Below, piece by piece: positions 31,448-40,260 of a stretch of DNA of 64,000 nucleotides. The position numbers and the translations under genes were made by a program. Numbering within the stretch: position 1 is the first letter of the stretch; each line of letters starts with the position of its first letter. The stretch is taken from the NCBI RefSeq assembly GCF_013409305.1, contig NZ_JACBZJ010000001.1, positions 2,046,001 to 2,110,000 on the forward strand, given 5' to 3'. A model generated the notes under the pieces. That model was not told the DNA's origin. It did not search any database and was given only the letters and a program-made list of their open reading frames with translations. The stretch comes from Cellulomonas soli (GTDB taxonomy: Bacteria > Actinomycetota > Actinomycetes > Actinomycetales > Cellulomonadaceae).

Positions 31448-32209
31448 GTGAGCGCGGTCGCTGCGAGGGGTCTGGTCAAGGACTTCGGTGGCACCCGTGC
31501 GGTCGATGGGCTGGACCTGCGTGTCCCGGTGGGCTCCTTCTACGGGATCGCCGGGCCGAACGGCGCAGGCAAGACCACGACCATCCGCATGCTGGTCGGA
31601 CTCCTCGCGCCCGATGAGGGCTCGGTCGAGGTGGATGGGATCCCGGTGTGGCCGGATCCGACCGAAGCCAAGGGTCGGCTCGGACTCGTACCGGACCATC
31701 CCGTGCTCTTCGACCGGCTCAGCGGCCTGGAGATGCTGGAGTTCGCGGGGCTGCTGCGCCGGATGGATCCGGTGGTCATCCGCTCCCGGTCCCGGGACCT
31801 GCTCCGTGTGCTGGATCTCGAGGATGCTGCGGACAGACGGATCGCCGACTACTCGCTGGGCATGACCAAACGCATCGGCCTGGCGGTCGCGGTCCTGCAC
31901 TCTCCTCGCGTGCTGGTGCTGGATGAGCCCTTCGGTGCGCTCGATCCGGTGAACACCCAGGTCATCGAGGAGATGCTGCAACGCTACCGGGCGGGTGGAG
32001 GGACGGTTGTCTTCTCCAGCCACGTGATGGATGTCATCGAACGGCTCTGCGACCGACTTGCGGTGATCGAGTCCGGGCGCGTGCGCGCCGAGGGTACGGT
32101 GCGCGAGCTGGCCGGTGGGCGCACGCTCCAGGAAGCGTTCGTCGACCTGGTCGGTGGCCGCACCCTTGCGGAGGACGACCTGTCGTGGCTCTCGTCCTCC
32201 TCCGACTGA
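31448..32209 (+). CDS. ABC exporter ATPase
   Basis: 253 residues from GTG 31448. It has Walker A GPNGAGKTTT, signature YSLGMTKRIG, Walker B VLVLDEPFGALDP and H-loop VVFSSHVMDVIE. The GAGKTTTIRML form is that of the drug/bacteriocin/antibiotic-type exporter ATPases (CcmA/NatA group). It works with the membrane protein encoded by the gene that overlaps its 3' end. Codon use is a little less extreme here than in the contractile operon. A role in exporting products or in self-protection related to the contractile locus cannot be told from sequence. Confidence 0.88.
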   Translation: MSAVAARGLVKDFGGTRAVDGLDLRVPVGSFYGIAGPNGAGKTTTIRMLVGLLAPDEGSVEVDGIPVWPDPTEAKGRLGLVPDHPVLFDRLSGLEMLEFAGLLRRMDPVVIRSRSRDLLRVLDLEDAADRRIADYSLGMTKRIGLAVAVLHSPRVLVLDEPFGALDPVNTQVIEEMLQRYRAGGGTVVFSSHVMDVIERLCDRLAVIESGRVRAEGTVRELAGGRTLQEAFVDLVGGRTLAEDDLSWLSSSSD

Positions 32210-33750
32210 AGCTCAGGCTCAGGCGCCGGGCGCTGGGGCGCACCGGCGGCATCCAGTACGTCCTGCACGTGCTCGGATGGGTCCTGGCGTGTGCTCTCGG
32301 TCTGGTGGCAGGCGCCGGGTTCCGTGCGTTGGTGGACGCGCGCGACGGCACCGGGGACTCCGCTGTCGTGGTGCTGTTGACCCTCGTGTTCCTGGTCTGG
32401 GCGCTCGCGCCGCTCGTGATGCCCGGTCTGAGCGACGAGTCCGTGGATCCCGAACGCCTCGAGCAGTTTCCCGTCCGTCCGGGCGAGCAGGTCGTGGGCC
32501 TGATGCTCGGCGCGCTGGTCTCGCCGACCGCGCTCTTCACGCTGATGCTCGTCGCGGGTGGCGCCTCGGCGAGGGGGGAGGCGACCGTGACCCGGCTCGC
32601 CGTCGGCGCGAGCGCCGCCGGTTTCACCGTTCTCTGCGTCGTCGCGTCGCGGGCGCTGACGGCGGCCATGGCGGGGGTACTCGGGTCCCGGGTGGCTCGA
32701 GAGGCGATCGTCGTAGCGGCAGGCGCGTTGGCTCTGGGTGCCTACCTGCTCGCCGGCCTGCTTCGCGGGCGCCCGTCGCTGCTGATCGATCTCGAGGCGA
32801 GCCCGGTCGTGCGCGTCCTCTCGTGGTTGCCGCCGGGGGCCGTGGGCCGTGTGGTGGTGAGCTCCCGCGACGGGCGGTGGTCTGCCGCGTCGGAGCACGG
32901 GGCAGTCGCGGTCCTCGCGGTCCTGCTGGCACTGCTGCTCTGGGTCGGGACGATCACCCGCCGGGTCAGAGGCCACTCGGGCGGCGACATCAGCAGGCGA
33001 GAGGGGCCACAGTCGGCAGGGCATGGTCTGTCGCTGATCCCGCGACCGCTGGCCCTGCTGCCGGCGTCTCCCACCACGGCCGTCGCCGCGCAACACCTTC
33101 GCTACTACTTCTTCAGGCAGCCGCGCGCCCTGCAGAGCGCGATCACGCTGCCCGTGATGGGTGTGGTGGTGCTGCAGAGCGGGACGAGCGAGGTGGGGTT
33201 GACGATCGGGATCGTCACCCTGGTCGCCATGACCTCCTTCGCGTTGGCCTCGAACCTCCTGGGTTACGACGAGCAAGGCTTCAGCTACCTGCTCGGTGCC
33301 GGCGCGCCCATGGCCGCAGTCGTGCGCGGCAAGGTCATGGCGACCCTCGGAGTCGTGGTGCCCTTCGCCGGTGCGGCCGTCCTGGCAGAAGCGGCGCTCA
33401 ACGGCCTGTGGGCCGATGCGGGTGTGGCGTTCCTCGGCGGCATCCAGGTCGCGCTCGTCTGTGTAGGGATCGGTGCCGTGCTCAGCGTTGCGGCCCCCCA
33501 GGATCGGATGCGTGCCCGTGGGCCGAGAGCGACGGCTGTCCTGTCCACCTTGGGCGGGCTGGTGCTGATGGTCGCGGCAAGCGGAGTCCTGGTGCTCGCC
33601 TGGTTGCTCCTCGAGGACAGGCTCTCTCCTGCGCTCTCCTCCCTCGCGACGCTGCCGATCGCCGTGGCGCTCGGTGCAGTGCTCGTCCGGTCGGCAGGAA
33701 CTGGCCTTGCCCGCGAACCGTGGCGCGTGGAGCGGAGGTTCAGCCGGTGA
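32185..33750 (+). CDS. ABC exporter membrane protein
   Basis: 521 residues from GTG 32185, which lies inside the last 25 bp of the ATPase gene with GGAGGA about 9 bp upstream. About twelve hydrophobic segments occur, with a hydrophilic break near residue 265 (RRVRGHSGGDISRRE), giving the two-half plan of ABC-2-like permeases paired with stand-alone ATPases. Similar proteins carry YYFFRQPRALQSAI-type loops. It forms the pore with the ATPase encoded upstream. Substrate unknown. Confidence 0.75.
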   Translation: MALVLLRLKLRLRRRALGRTGGIQYVLHVLGWVLACALGLVAGAGFRALVDARDGTGDSAVVVLLTLVFLVWALAPLVMPGLSDESVDPERLEQFPVRPGEQVVGLMLGALVSPTALFTLMLVAGGASARGEATVTRLAVGASAAGFTVLCVVASRALTAAMAGVLGSRVAREAIVVAAGALALGAYLLAGLLRGRPSLLIDLEASPVVRVLSWLPPGAVGRVVVSSRDGRWSAASEHGAVAVLAVLLALLLWVGTITRRVRGHSGGDISRREGPQSAGHGLSLIPRPLALLPASPTTAVAAQHLRYYFFRQPRALQSAITLPVMGVVVLQSGTSEVGLTIGIVTLVAMTSFALASNLLGYDEQGFSYLLGAGAPMAAVVRGKVMATLGVVVPFAGAAVLAEAALNGLWADAGVAFLGGIQVALVCVGIGAVLSVAAPQDRMRARGPRATAVLSTLGGLVLMVAASGVLVLAWLLLEDRLSPALSSLATLPIAVALGAVLVRSAGTGLAREPWRVERRFSR

Positions 33751-34616
33751 TGCACATGCGAGCGCAGGACGACGTGGTCGGCTCCGGGCGGGCCGATGAG
33801 CCTCGGCGACGGGAGCCCGCCGGGAACGGGCGTCGACTCCGGATCTCGTGGCTGATCGTGCTGGTGGTCGCCTTCCTCCTCGTGCCTCAGCTCGTCTCAC
33901 TCGTTGCCTTCGGCGTCGACGCGGTGAGCGGCGGGTATCTCTCCGTCCGCACGGCGCTGGCGAGTGAAGTGCTGCCGGATCTCGGCGGCGCCGTCATCGC
34001 GGTTGCCGCCATCGGCTGGCTGCACTGGGGTCGGGTGGTCCGACTCGAGACGCGACGGGCGCGACCCTGGGTCATGGTGGTGCCGCTCTCCCTCATCGTC
34101 CTGTCGGCGGCGATGACGGACTACGAGAACCTGCTCGAGCAGGGCCCCGCACTCGTCCTGGTGCTCGTCGCGGGGACGTTCTGCACGGGGCTCAGTGAGG
34201 AGCTCATGTTCCGGGGGCTGGCGCTGCAGGCCTTCCGCGGCGTCACCCGGGAGGGATGGGCGGCGATGTGGAGCTCACTGCTGTTCGGAGGGTTGCATCT
34301 GGTCAACGCCCTGGTGTCGGGGCCGGCGGCGATCCCTCAGGCGCTGTTCGCGTGCGTCGTCGGCTACTACCTGTACCTCACCCGCCGCGCCGCGGGAGGC
34401 ATCGTTCTCCCGATCGTCGTCCACTGGTTGTTCGACTTCTCCTCCTTCAGTGGCGAGCTGGGGCTCGAGGAACCTCGGACCTCGGACTTCGCCTTCTACG
34501 AGTTCCTGCTGATCGTCGCGCTTGGGCTGCTCCTCGTCCTCCGGCGGCGGAGGATCTCTTCGGCCGCGGTCGACGTCCCGGCGGCCGAGTCGTCAACCGG
34601 GGTGCCGGCCCCCTAG
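33747..34616 (+). CDS. CPBP-family intramembrane protease
   Basis: 289 residues. GTG 33747 overlaps the permease stop, with GGAGG 8 bp upstream; ATG 33750 is almost equivalent. Seven or eight hydrophobic segments are seen. The catalytic motifs of the CPBP (Abi, CAAX-like) family are present: SEELMFRGLALQ (E-E-x-x-F-R) near residue 150, FGGLHLVNAL and IVVHWLFDF with the zinc or catalytic His residues. Such proteases often accompany bacteriocin loci and their transporters. Coupling to the ABC exporter suggests that it processes or protects against the same cargo. Confidence 0.85.
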   Translation: MMHMRAQDDVVGSGRADEPRRREPAGNGRRLRISWLIVLVVAFLLVPQLVSLVAFGVDAVSGGYLSVRTALASEVLPDLGGAVIAVAAIGWLHWGRVVRLETRRARPWVMVVPLSLIVLSAAMTDYENLLEQGPALVLVLVAGTFCTGLSEELMFRGLALQAFRGVTREGWAAMWSSLLFGGLHLVNALVSGPAAIPQALFACVVGYYLYLTRRAAGGIVLPIVVHWLFDFSSFSGELGLEEPRTSDFAFYEFLLIVALGLLLVLRRRRISSAAVDVPAAESSTGVPAP

Positions 34617-34701
34617 CGCGCTGGCTACCTCCGGCGGTGGCGAGCGTGCGTCCCGCACGGCCGACCCTCGGAGGGCGACGCGCCGCGCAATGAGTGCTCT
34701 G

Positions 34702-34741
34702 CGAGACGCGGCGGAGACGTCGCGGAGACGTCGTCGAGACG
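34702..34741 (+). promoter_or_regulatory. Four 11-bp-spaced GAGACG heptamers, probable SARP operator
   Basis: Heptamers CGAGACG (34702-34708), GGAGACG (34713-34719), GGAGACG (34724-34730) and CGAGACG (34735-34741) start exactly 11 bp apart, separated by 4-bp spacers. SARP activators are known to bind heptameric direct repeats of TCGAG-like sequence with this same 11-bp period just upstream of the -10 box. The last copy ends 68 bp before the first gene of the contractile operon, and a SARP gene lies at 28837. A convincing -10 hexamer is not obvious; GAACCT at 34751-34756 is at the usual distance. Confidence 0.65.
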
Positions 34742-34808
34742 GGACCGCACGAACCTGACGTCCTCGGCCCCGTCGATCGGGGCGGACGCACAGGGGGGCA
34801 CCCGTGAC

Positions 34809-36218
34809 ATGGCCGACGACCCGGGGCTGGCGACCGACGCGGACGACGCGCTCGTCGCAGCGCGCTCGTTCGTCGTGCGGGCGCTCCTGGAGCGTGACGA
34901 CGGCCGGCACTGGCACGGGTTCGTCACCGACGCGGAGACCGGCGAACGTCAGGCGTGGCGGCGCAGCCGGGACCTCGTGCGGTTCATCGAGCGCCGGCTG
35001 GCCGCGGAGCGCACCGGCATGCGCACCGCGGCCGTCGGCGTGCCCGCGATCGGTGCGGGACGGGCGGCGCCCGCGCCGGCCCTCGACGCCGTCCCGGTCG
35101 CTGCGGCCGTGGCCGCCGGTCCCGCCGGTGCTGCCGCCGTCGCCGGCGTCGGTCCGGCAGGTCCACCGCCCGCGGGTGGTGCCCGTGCACCCCGGGCCCG
35201 GTTCGCGCTCGACGACGAGGTGGTCGCGGTGGCGGCCCCGACGTTGACGGCCGTGGTGGACGACATGCTCCTGCGGCTCGGCTCGCGGCTGCCGTCGCCC
35301 GTCGTCGGGGTGCCGGCGTCGAACGTGACGCTCGAACGGGTCACCGAGAAGCTGCTGGGCCTGGGCAACCATGCCGGTTCGGAGCAGACGGGCACGCTCG
35401 GGCTGCGCACGGTGCGCGGGGGGCGGCTCGGGGCGACGATCCGGTTCCAGCTGTGGTCCTCGACGTCCTCGGCGGCCGACCAGGCGATGTCGTCTCTGCA
35501 CGCGCGGCTGCTGCAGGACGCCGACGCGCTGTACGCCGAGGGGTTCCTGCGGATGACGGCCGCGGGCACCACGCTCGTCGAGCAGGTCTCGGCGGCGTCC
35601 GCGTGGCGCAAGACGACCAGCTACGAGGTGCTCTACGAGTACCGGTACGTCGACACCGACGACGCGGCCAGCCTGATCGCGCGGATCCCGGTGACCACGG
35701 ACGTCGACGAGCGCGACGGCCTCGCGCACGAGACGGGCACGGTCACCGACTCGCTGGTGCGGTGGGACGAGCACGGGGCGGAGCCGCTCGTCGTGCACGG
35801 GCCACGGGCGGTGAGCGCGCTCGCCGCGCTGGTGTTCGTGCCCGGGCCTGCGCTCGGCGGGACGGTCACGGTGGCGCGCACCTCCGGCACGGGCGCGCCC
35901 GTGCAGCACCTGCCGGACCTGGACCTGTTCTGGGCGGCGGTCGCCGGGCCGGAACCTACGCTGCTCGACGTCGACGTGGCGCTCGACCCCGCCGCCGCGT
36001 TCGCCGCCCTCGGCACGCTGACGCCCGCGACCGCGATGGGCGACTGGGACCTCGACCTGGTCACCGACGCCTACTCGGGCGTCGTGCGCCGCCTCGACCC
36101 GGCGGTCGTGCTGCCCACCGGGTCGCACCGCCTGACCGTGACGTACACCCCGCCGCCGGGTCCGGCCACGGGGCTCGACCAGACCGCTGTGGTCTACCTG
36201 CGCATGGACCCGCCGTGA
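34809..36218 (+). CDS. Contractile-system protein upstream of the sheath, possible tail cap
   Basis: 469 residues from ATG 34809. Residues ~1-60 form a charged helical domain. A ~65-residue Ala/Pro/Gly linker follows, then an alpha/beta domain from about 135 (PTLTAVVDDMLLRLGSRLPS; SNVTLERVTEKLLGL; GATIRFQLWSSTSSAADQAM) and a C-terminal beta-rich part. First gene after the putative SARP operator and 64 bp before the sheath gene, the place where tail-terminator (cap) proteins often sit. I do not recognise a named family, so the cap role is positional inference. Confidence 0.6.
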   Translation: MADDPGLATDADDALVAARSFVVRALLERDDGRHWHGFVTDAETGERQAWRRSRDLVRFIERRLAAERTGMRTAAVGVPAIGAGRAAPAPALDAVPVAAAVAAGPAGAAAVAGVGPAGPPPAGGARAPRARFALDDEVVAVAAPTLTAVVDDMLLRLGSRLPSPVVGVPASNVTLERVTEKLLGLGNHAGSEQTGTLGLRTVRGGRLGATIRFQLWSSTSSAADQAMSSLHARLLQDADALYAEGFLRMTAAGTTLVEQVSAASAWRKTTSYEVLYEYRYVDTDDAASLIARIPVTTDVDERDGLAHETGTVTDSLVRWDEHGAEPLVVHGPRAVSALAALVFVPGPALGGTVTVARTSGTGAPVQHLPDLDLFWAAVAGPEPTLLDVDVALDPAAAFAALGTLTPATAMGDWDLDLVTDAYSGVVRRLDPAVVLPTGSHRLTVTYTPPPGPATGLDQTAVVYLRMDPP

Positions 36219-36282
36219 ACCGGGCCGCCCCGGTCACGGGCCGTGCGTGCACCCGGACCCGCCTGTCGGAGGAGAGGAAGAG

Positions 36283-37929
36283 ATGACCGAACAAGTCCTG
36301 CCCGGCGTGCTCATCGAGGTACGTCCGGAGGCGCTCATCGTCCCCGGTGCCATCACCGTGGGGAACCTCGGTGTCGTGGGCACCGCGGCCAAGGGTCCCG
36401 TCGGGACGCCACGGCTGCTCGGCAGCTACGCGGACGCCGTCAGCACGTTCGGCACGTACGACCGCTGGGTCGACGGGGCGTCGGGCGAGCTCACGCTCGT
36501 GCGCGCGCTCGAGCAGGCCTACCGGTTCGGCGCGACGACCGTGTGGGCTGTGCGCATCGCCGACGGCAACGCGGCCCCCGCGGCCGTCGACCTGGCGAGC
36601 GCGGGTGGCCCGTGCGTCACGGTCGAGGCCCTGACCCCCGGCACGAGCGGCAACCAGCTGACCGTCGCGGTCTCCACGGCCGACGCGAACGCCCTGGTCC
36701 GCGGCGAGCCCGTCGCCGCCGGCGTGCTCGCGCACTTCCCGGTCGTGCCCAGTGCCGTGAACCGGATCGTGGTCCGGCCCTCGGGCGGTGGTGCGGACCT
36801 GGTGCCCGGCATCGTGTACGACGCGGCGCCCGGGCCGACGCAGGTCGGCATCACCACCGCGGACGGCACGCTCACGTTCGGCACCGCACCCGGCGGCACG
36901 GACGACGTGCTGGCCACCTACACGGTCGCGAAGTCCGCCGCCGTGAAGGTCACGGTCAAGCAGGGTGTGGCCGCCGAGGAGACGTACTCGGTGGTGTCCG
37001 GCGACGACCTGGTGGCCGACCTGGCCGCCGGCTCGGCGCTCGTGCGGGGCCTCGCGCTGGCCAACGCCGCCCAGGTCCCCTCGGCGCCCCTCCCGACGAC
37101 CCCGCTCACCGGCGGGGACAACGGCGCCGCGGGCGCCGGCTACGAGACCGGGCTGGAGGCGCTGCTCGAGGTCGACGCGCACATCGTCGTCGCCGCCGGG
37201 CAGGACCAGTCGTTCGGCGACGAGCTGGCCGCGCACGCCGCGGTCGCCTCGGGCGACGCGAACAAGCGCGAACGCATCGCCCTGGTCGGCACGGCCGCCG
37301 CCGCGAACCGACCCGCGTTCGTGACCGCGGCCTCCGCTCACACGCTCGCCTCCGACCGGCTCGTGCTCGTCGGCCCCGGCATCAAGGCCGCCGACCGCTC
37401 GCAGCAGCCGCCGGCCGACGTCGTGCTCCCCGGTGCGTACGCCGCCGCGGCGGTCGCCGGGCTGCTCTCCTCGCAGGACCCGCACATCAGCCTGACGAAC
37501 AAGGTGCTGCCCGTCGCCGGGCTCGAGCACGACTTCAGCAACGCCGAGCTCGCGCAGCTCGTGCTCAGCCGGCTGCTCGTGCTGGAGAACCGGCAGGGCT
37601 TCCGCATCGTCAAGGGCATCACGACCTCGACGAACACGGCCTGGACGCAGATCACCACGCGCCGGATCGTCGACTACACGAAGTACGGCGTGCGCAGCGC
37701 CGCGACGCCCTACATCGGCCTGCTCAACAACGAGCGGGTGCGCTCGGCACTGCGCGCCACCATCAACGGCTTCCTCACCACGATGGTGCTCGACGAGATG
37801 CTCGTCAGCTACGAGCTCGACGTCCACGCGTCCCGCCAGGACGAGATCGCCGGGCGCGCCCTGGTCGACCTGGTCATCCGGCCGACGTTCTCCATCGACT
37901 TCATCAAGGTGACGATGTTCCTCGAGTAA
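36283..37929 (+). CDS. Contractile tail sheath protein
   Basis: 548 residues. ATG 36283 follows a GGAGGAGAGG site. The opening LPGVLIEVRPEALIVPGAI, then GVVGTAAKGPVGTPRLLGSY and FGTYD, is the classic sheath N-terminus. The insertion domain carries LTPGTSGNQLTVAVS. The C-terminal domain has IVDYTKYGVRSAATPYIGLL and a final RPTFSIDFIKVTMFLE, the conserved sheath strand exchange region. Polymerised around the tube, it contracts to drive the tube through a membrane. Only one sheath gene is present, as in phage tails; many eCIS have two or three. This is the surest marker of the system. Confidence 0.92.
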   Translation: MTEQVLPGVLIEVRPEALIVPGAITVGNLGVVGTAAKGPVGTPRLLGSYADAVSTFGTYDRWVDGASGELTLVRALEQAYRFGATTVWAVRIADGNAAPAAVDLASAGGPCVTVEALTPGTSGNQLTVAVSTADANALVRGEPVAAGVLAHFPVVPSAVNRIVVRPSGGGADLVPGIVYDAAPGPTQVGITTADGTLTFGTAPGGTDDVLATYTVAKSAAVKVTVKQGVAAEETYSVVSGDDLVADLAAGSALVRGLALANAAQVPSAPLPTTPLTGGDNGAAGAGYETGLEALLEVDAHIVVAAGQDQSFGDELAAHAAVASGDANKRERIALVGTAAAANRPAFVTAASAHTLASDRLVLVGPGIKAADRSQQPPADVVLPGAYAAAAVAGLLSSQDPHISLTNKVLPVAGLEHDFSNAELAQLVLSRLLVLENRQGFRIVKGITTSTNTAWTQITTRRIVDYTKYGVRSAATPYIGLLNNERVRSALRATINGFLTTMVLDEMLVSYELDVHASRQDEIAGRALVDLVIRPTFSIDFIKVTMFLE

Positions 37930-37941
37930 GGACGCCCGCTC

Positions 37942-38466
37942 ATGGCACTCACAGAAGTCTTCACCGGCAAGCACGGCACCTTGACCCTCGCGGCCGAGGA
38001 CACCCCCGAGGGGGCCGCCGCGAAGGCCGTCGTGGACGCGTACGGCGTCCAGGTGGTGGGGCGGCTGACCGACGTGAAGGTCACCGTCGACACCGCGCTC
38101 AAGGAGTTCTACGAGGTCGGGCGGCGCCACCCGGTGTCGCTCAGCCCCGGGGACATCGCGATCAGCGGCACGGTCGGGCGCGCCTACGTCAACGGCGCGC
38201 TGCTGCTCCTGCTGCAGGGGCAGGGCTCGCAGCCCACCGCGGTCGCCGAGCCGTACGTGCAGCCCACGTTCGGCATCACGGTCCTGTTCCTCGAACCGGC
38301 GCGACCCGACGACGTGGTGGCGCTCGAGATCGGCGGCGTGAAGTTCCAGAACTGGCGCTTCTCGTTGCCCGAGGACGACTTCGTGCTCGAGGACCTGTGC
38401 TTCAAGGCCCTGACCGTCCGGGTGCTCGACACCGTCTCGGTGACGTTCCCCGGCGCCGGGGCCTGA
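37942..38466 (+). CDS. Contractile system inner tube protein
   Basis: 174 residues, 12 bp after the sheath gene. The strand-rich order fits gp19/Hcp-fold tube subunits: EVFTGKHGTLTLAAED, VVGRLTDVKVTVDTALKEFY, GDIAISGTVGRAYVNGALL, YVQPTFGITVLFLEPARPDD and VALEIGGVKFQNWRFSLPED. The sheath-tube order is universal in contractile tails. It forms the rigid tube that is expelled on contraction. Only one tube gene is present. Confidence 0.82.
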   Translation: MALTEVFTGKHGTLTLAAEDTPEGAAAKAVVDAYGVQVVGRLTDVKVTVDTALKEFYEVGRRHPVSLSPGDIAISGTVGRAYVNGALLLLLQGQGSQPTAVAEPYVQPTFGITVLFLEPARPDDVVALEIGGVKFQNWRFSLPEDDFVLEDLCFKALTVRVLDTVSVTFPGAGA

Positions 38467-38502
38467 CCTGTCGACGGACGAGCGGGCCGGAGGGGGTGGA
38501 CC

Positions 38503-39003
38503 ATGGCGCTGACCGCGGAGGACCTGCTGGCCGGCAGCACGCTGACGCACGACGTCACCGTGCCGGCCGGGCTGGTCGGAGGTGCCGGCGGGACCGGTGG
38601 CGACGGCACCGACGCCACGGGTGCCGGGGTGCCCGGGACCGTGCGGGTCCGGCCGCTGACCGTGCGGGACGTGCAGCTCGTCGCGCACGCCGCCAAGGAC
38701 GACCGTGAGCTGGCCGCCGGGCTCATGATCGCCCGCGCGCTCGTCGAGCCCGCGCTCACCCCCGACCAGGCCGGACGCCTGCCCGCGGGGCTGGCCCGGT
38801 TCCTCGTCGACACGATCAACGAGCTGTCCGGCATCGACACCCCGCGCGACCGGCTCGCCGAGCTCGTGCAGGCGCCGCTGGCCAAGGCGTGCTTCGTGCT
38901 GGCCGACGAGTTCGGCTGGACGCCCGAGGACGTCACCGGCATGACGATCGGCCAGATCCTCATGTACCTGGAGATGGCCGGACGGGCGGCCGAGGTCGCA
39001 TGA
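38503..39003 (+). CDS. Probable tail assembly chaperone-like protein
   Basis: 166 residues from ATG 38503, with GGAGGGGG upstream. A flexible Gly/Thr/Ala stretch (about residues 25-50) separates a short N-terminal segment from a helical domain: LTVRDVQLVAHAAKDDRELA, then LMIARALVEPALTP and FVLADEFGWTPEDVTGM. In contractile phages the gene after sheath and tube is usually the assembly chaperone that loads tape measure and tube. Position and helical character support that role; sequence family is not certain. Confidence 0.5.
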   Translation: MALTAEDLLAGSTLTHDVTVPAGLVGGAGGTGGDGTDATGAGVPGTVRVRPLTVRDVQLVAHAAKDDRELAAGLMIARALVEPALTPDQAGRLPAGLARFLVDTINELSGIDTPRDRLAELVQAPLAKACFVLADEFGWTPEDVTGMTIGQILMYLEMAGRAAEVA

Positions 39004-40259
39004 GCACCGGCCGGACCGTGCTGCCGCTGGACGCCGCGGGCGCCCCGGCGGCGTGGTGCGCCGCGAGCGTGCGGGCCACCCGCGCGCTGCACGACGTGCC
39101 CGACGCGGTCCGTGCGGTGTGCGCCGCGGCGCCCCGGACCCCGCACGTGCTGCGTGGCCCGCTGCTCGGCACCTGCCTGACCGACGTGCTGGACCGTGCA
39201 CCCGCGGACCCGCCCGACGAACCGGCCGCCGGGTCCCGCCCGCCACGTCGGTCGTCGTCGGGAGGGCCGGTCGGCGCGGGCGTCGGACGTCCCGCTCCCG
39301 GAGGGGCCCGGGTGGCCGACCGGTTTCCGGCACCGGGACCCCGTCCCGAGACCGTGCCGCCCGTCCGCCGCACCCGGGCGGGCGGCACGACGGGTGCGCC
39401 TCGACCCGGCAGGGCACCGGGAGGCAGCGGTGCCGCCGTGGCCGTGGTGCCCGAGCACCGGCTGCGGGCGCTGGCCGGACCGGTCGGGCGAGCGGCCGCG
39501 CACCCGACCGGACGGCGTGCGGCCCGGCCCGGCACGGGGTCGGCACCGGCACGCGGCTCGGGACGCGAGACGCTCCCCGGGGCCGAGGATCTCGCCGCCC
39601 GCCTCGCGCGCCGACTCGTGCAGCGCGTGGCCGGGCTCGCCGGGGGCCCTCGGGCGAGCGACGGCGGTGACGCCCTCGGACAGCTGGCCCGCGGTGCTCT
39701 GCGCCCCGTCGGTACCCCCGCCGGCCCGGAGCTGGCCGGGCTGCTCGCCCGGCTCGTGGCCGCTGTGCCCGCGGGTCCCGCAGCGCCCGTGGGCGAGGGC
39801 GGCGCGGGCAGCGGGCGTGGGGTCGCGGACGTCACGCCGCCGGTACCGGGCCGTGCGCGCCGCGGCCGCCGCGGTGCGCCGGTGACCGACGAGACCGCGG
39901 GCCCCGGCCCGGAACCGTCCGGTGCCGCCCGGGCCGGTCGCGGCCCCGCAGTCACCCCGCGTCCGCCGTCGGTCGCGGACGACCGGACCGGCCCCACCCG
40001 CCTGTGGCCGCCGGCCGGCTCGGACGAGCGCCGTCCGCACCCCGAAGGGCCGCTCGACGAACGGCCGGGCACGCCCGACCGACTGCGCGACGGCGACACC
40101 GCCCCGGCGGGGCGCGGCGAGACGTGGACCGGCGTGCGTCCGGTGACCGCCGACACCCGCGCGTCCGCTGCCGTCGTCGGGCTGGCCGAACCGGACCTCG
40201 AGCAGCTGCTCACCCAGGTGCTCACCGACGCCGCGCGACGGCACGGGATCGAGGTGTGA
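39000..40259 (+). CDS. Pro/Arg/Gly-rich disordered protein in the contractile operon
   Basis: 419 residues from ATG 39000 (ATGA overlap). An N-terminal ~70-residue ordered part (VRATRALHDVPDAVRAVCAA) and a short C-terminal helix (LEQLLTQVLTDAARRHGIEV) flank about 320 residues dominated by Pro, Arg, Gly and Ala, with one amphipathic helix near residue 200 (DLAARLARRLVQRVAGLAG). It could be a linker, a scaffold, a tape-measure substitute or a cargo protein. The gene order (after the putative chaperone, before baseplate genes) is where tape-measure genes usually lie. Frame, overlaps and codon bias leave no doubt that it is a gene. Confidence 0.6.
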   Translation: MSTGRTVLPLDAAGAPAAWCAASVRATRALHDVPDAVRAVCAAAPRTPHVLRGPLLGTCLTDVLDRAPADPPDEPAAGSRPPRRSSSGGPVGAGVGRPAPGGARVADRFPAPGPRPETVPPVRRTRAGGTTGAPRPGRAPGGSGAAVAVVPEHRLRALAGPVGRAAAHPTGRRAARPGTGSAPARGSGRETLPGAEDLAARLARRLVQRVAGLAGGPRASDGGDALGQLARGALRPVGTPAGPELAGLLARLVAAVPAGPAAPVGEGGAGSGRGVADVTPPVPGRARRGRRGAPVTDETAGPGPEPSGAARAGRGPAVTPRPPSVADDRTGPTRLWPPAGSDERRPHPEGPLDERPGTPDRLRDGDTAPAGRGETWTGVRPVTADTRASAAVVGLAEPDLEQLLTQVLTDAARRHGIEV

Positions 40260-40260
40260 C

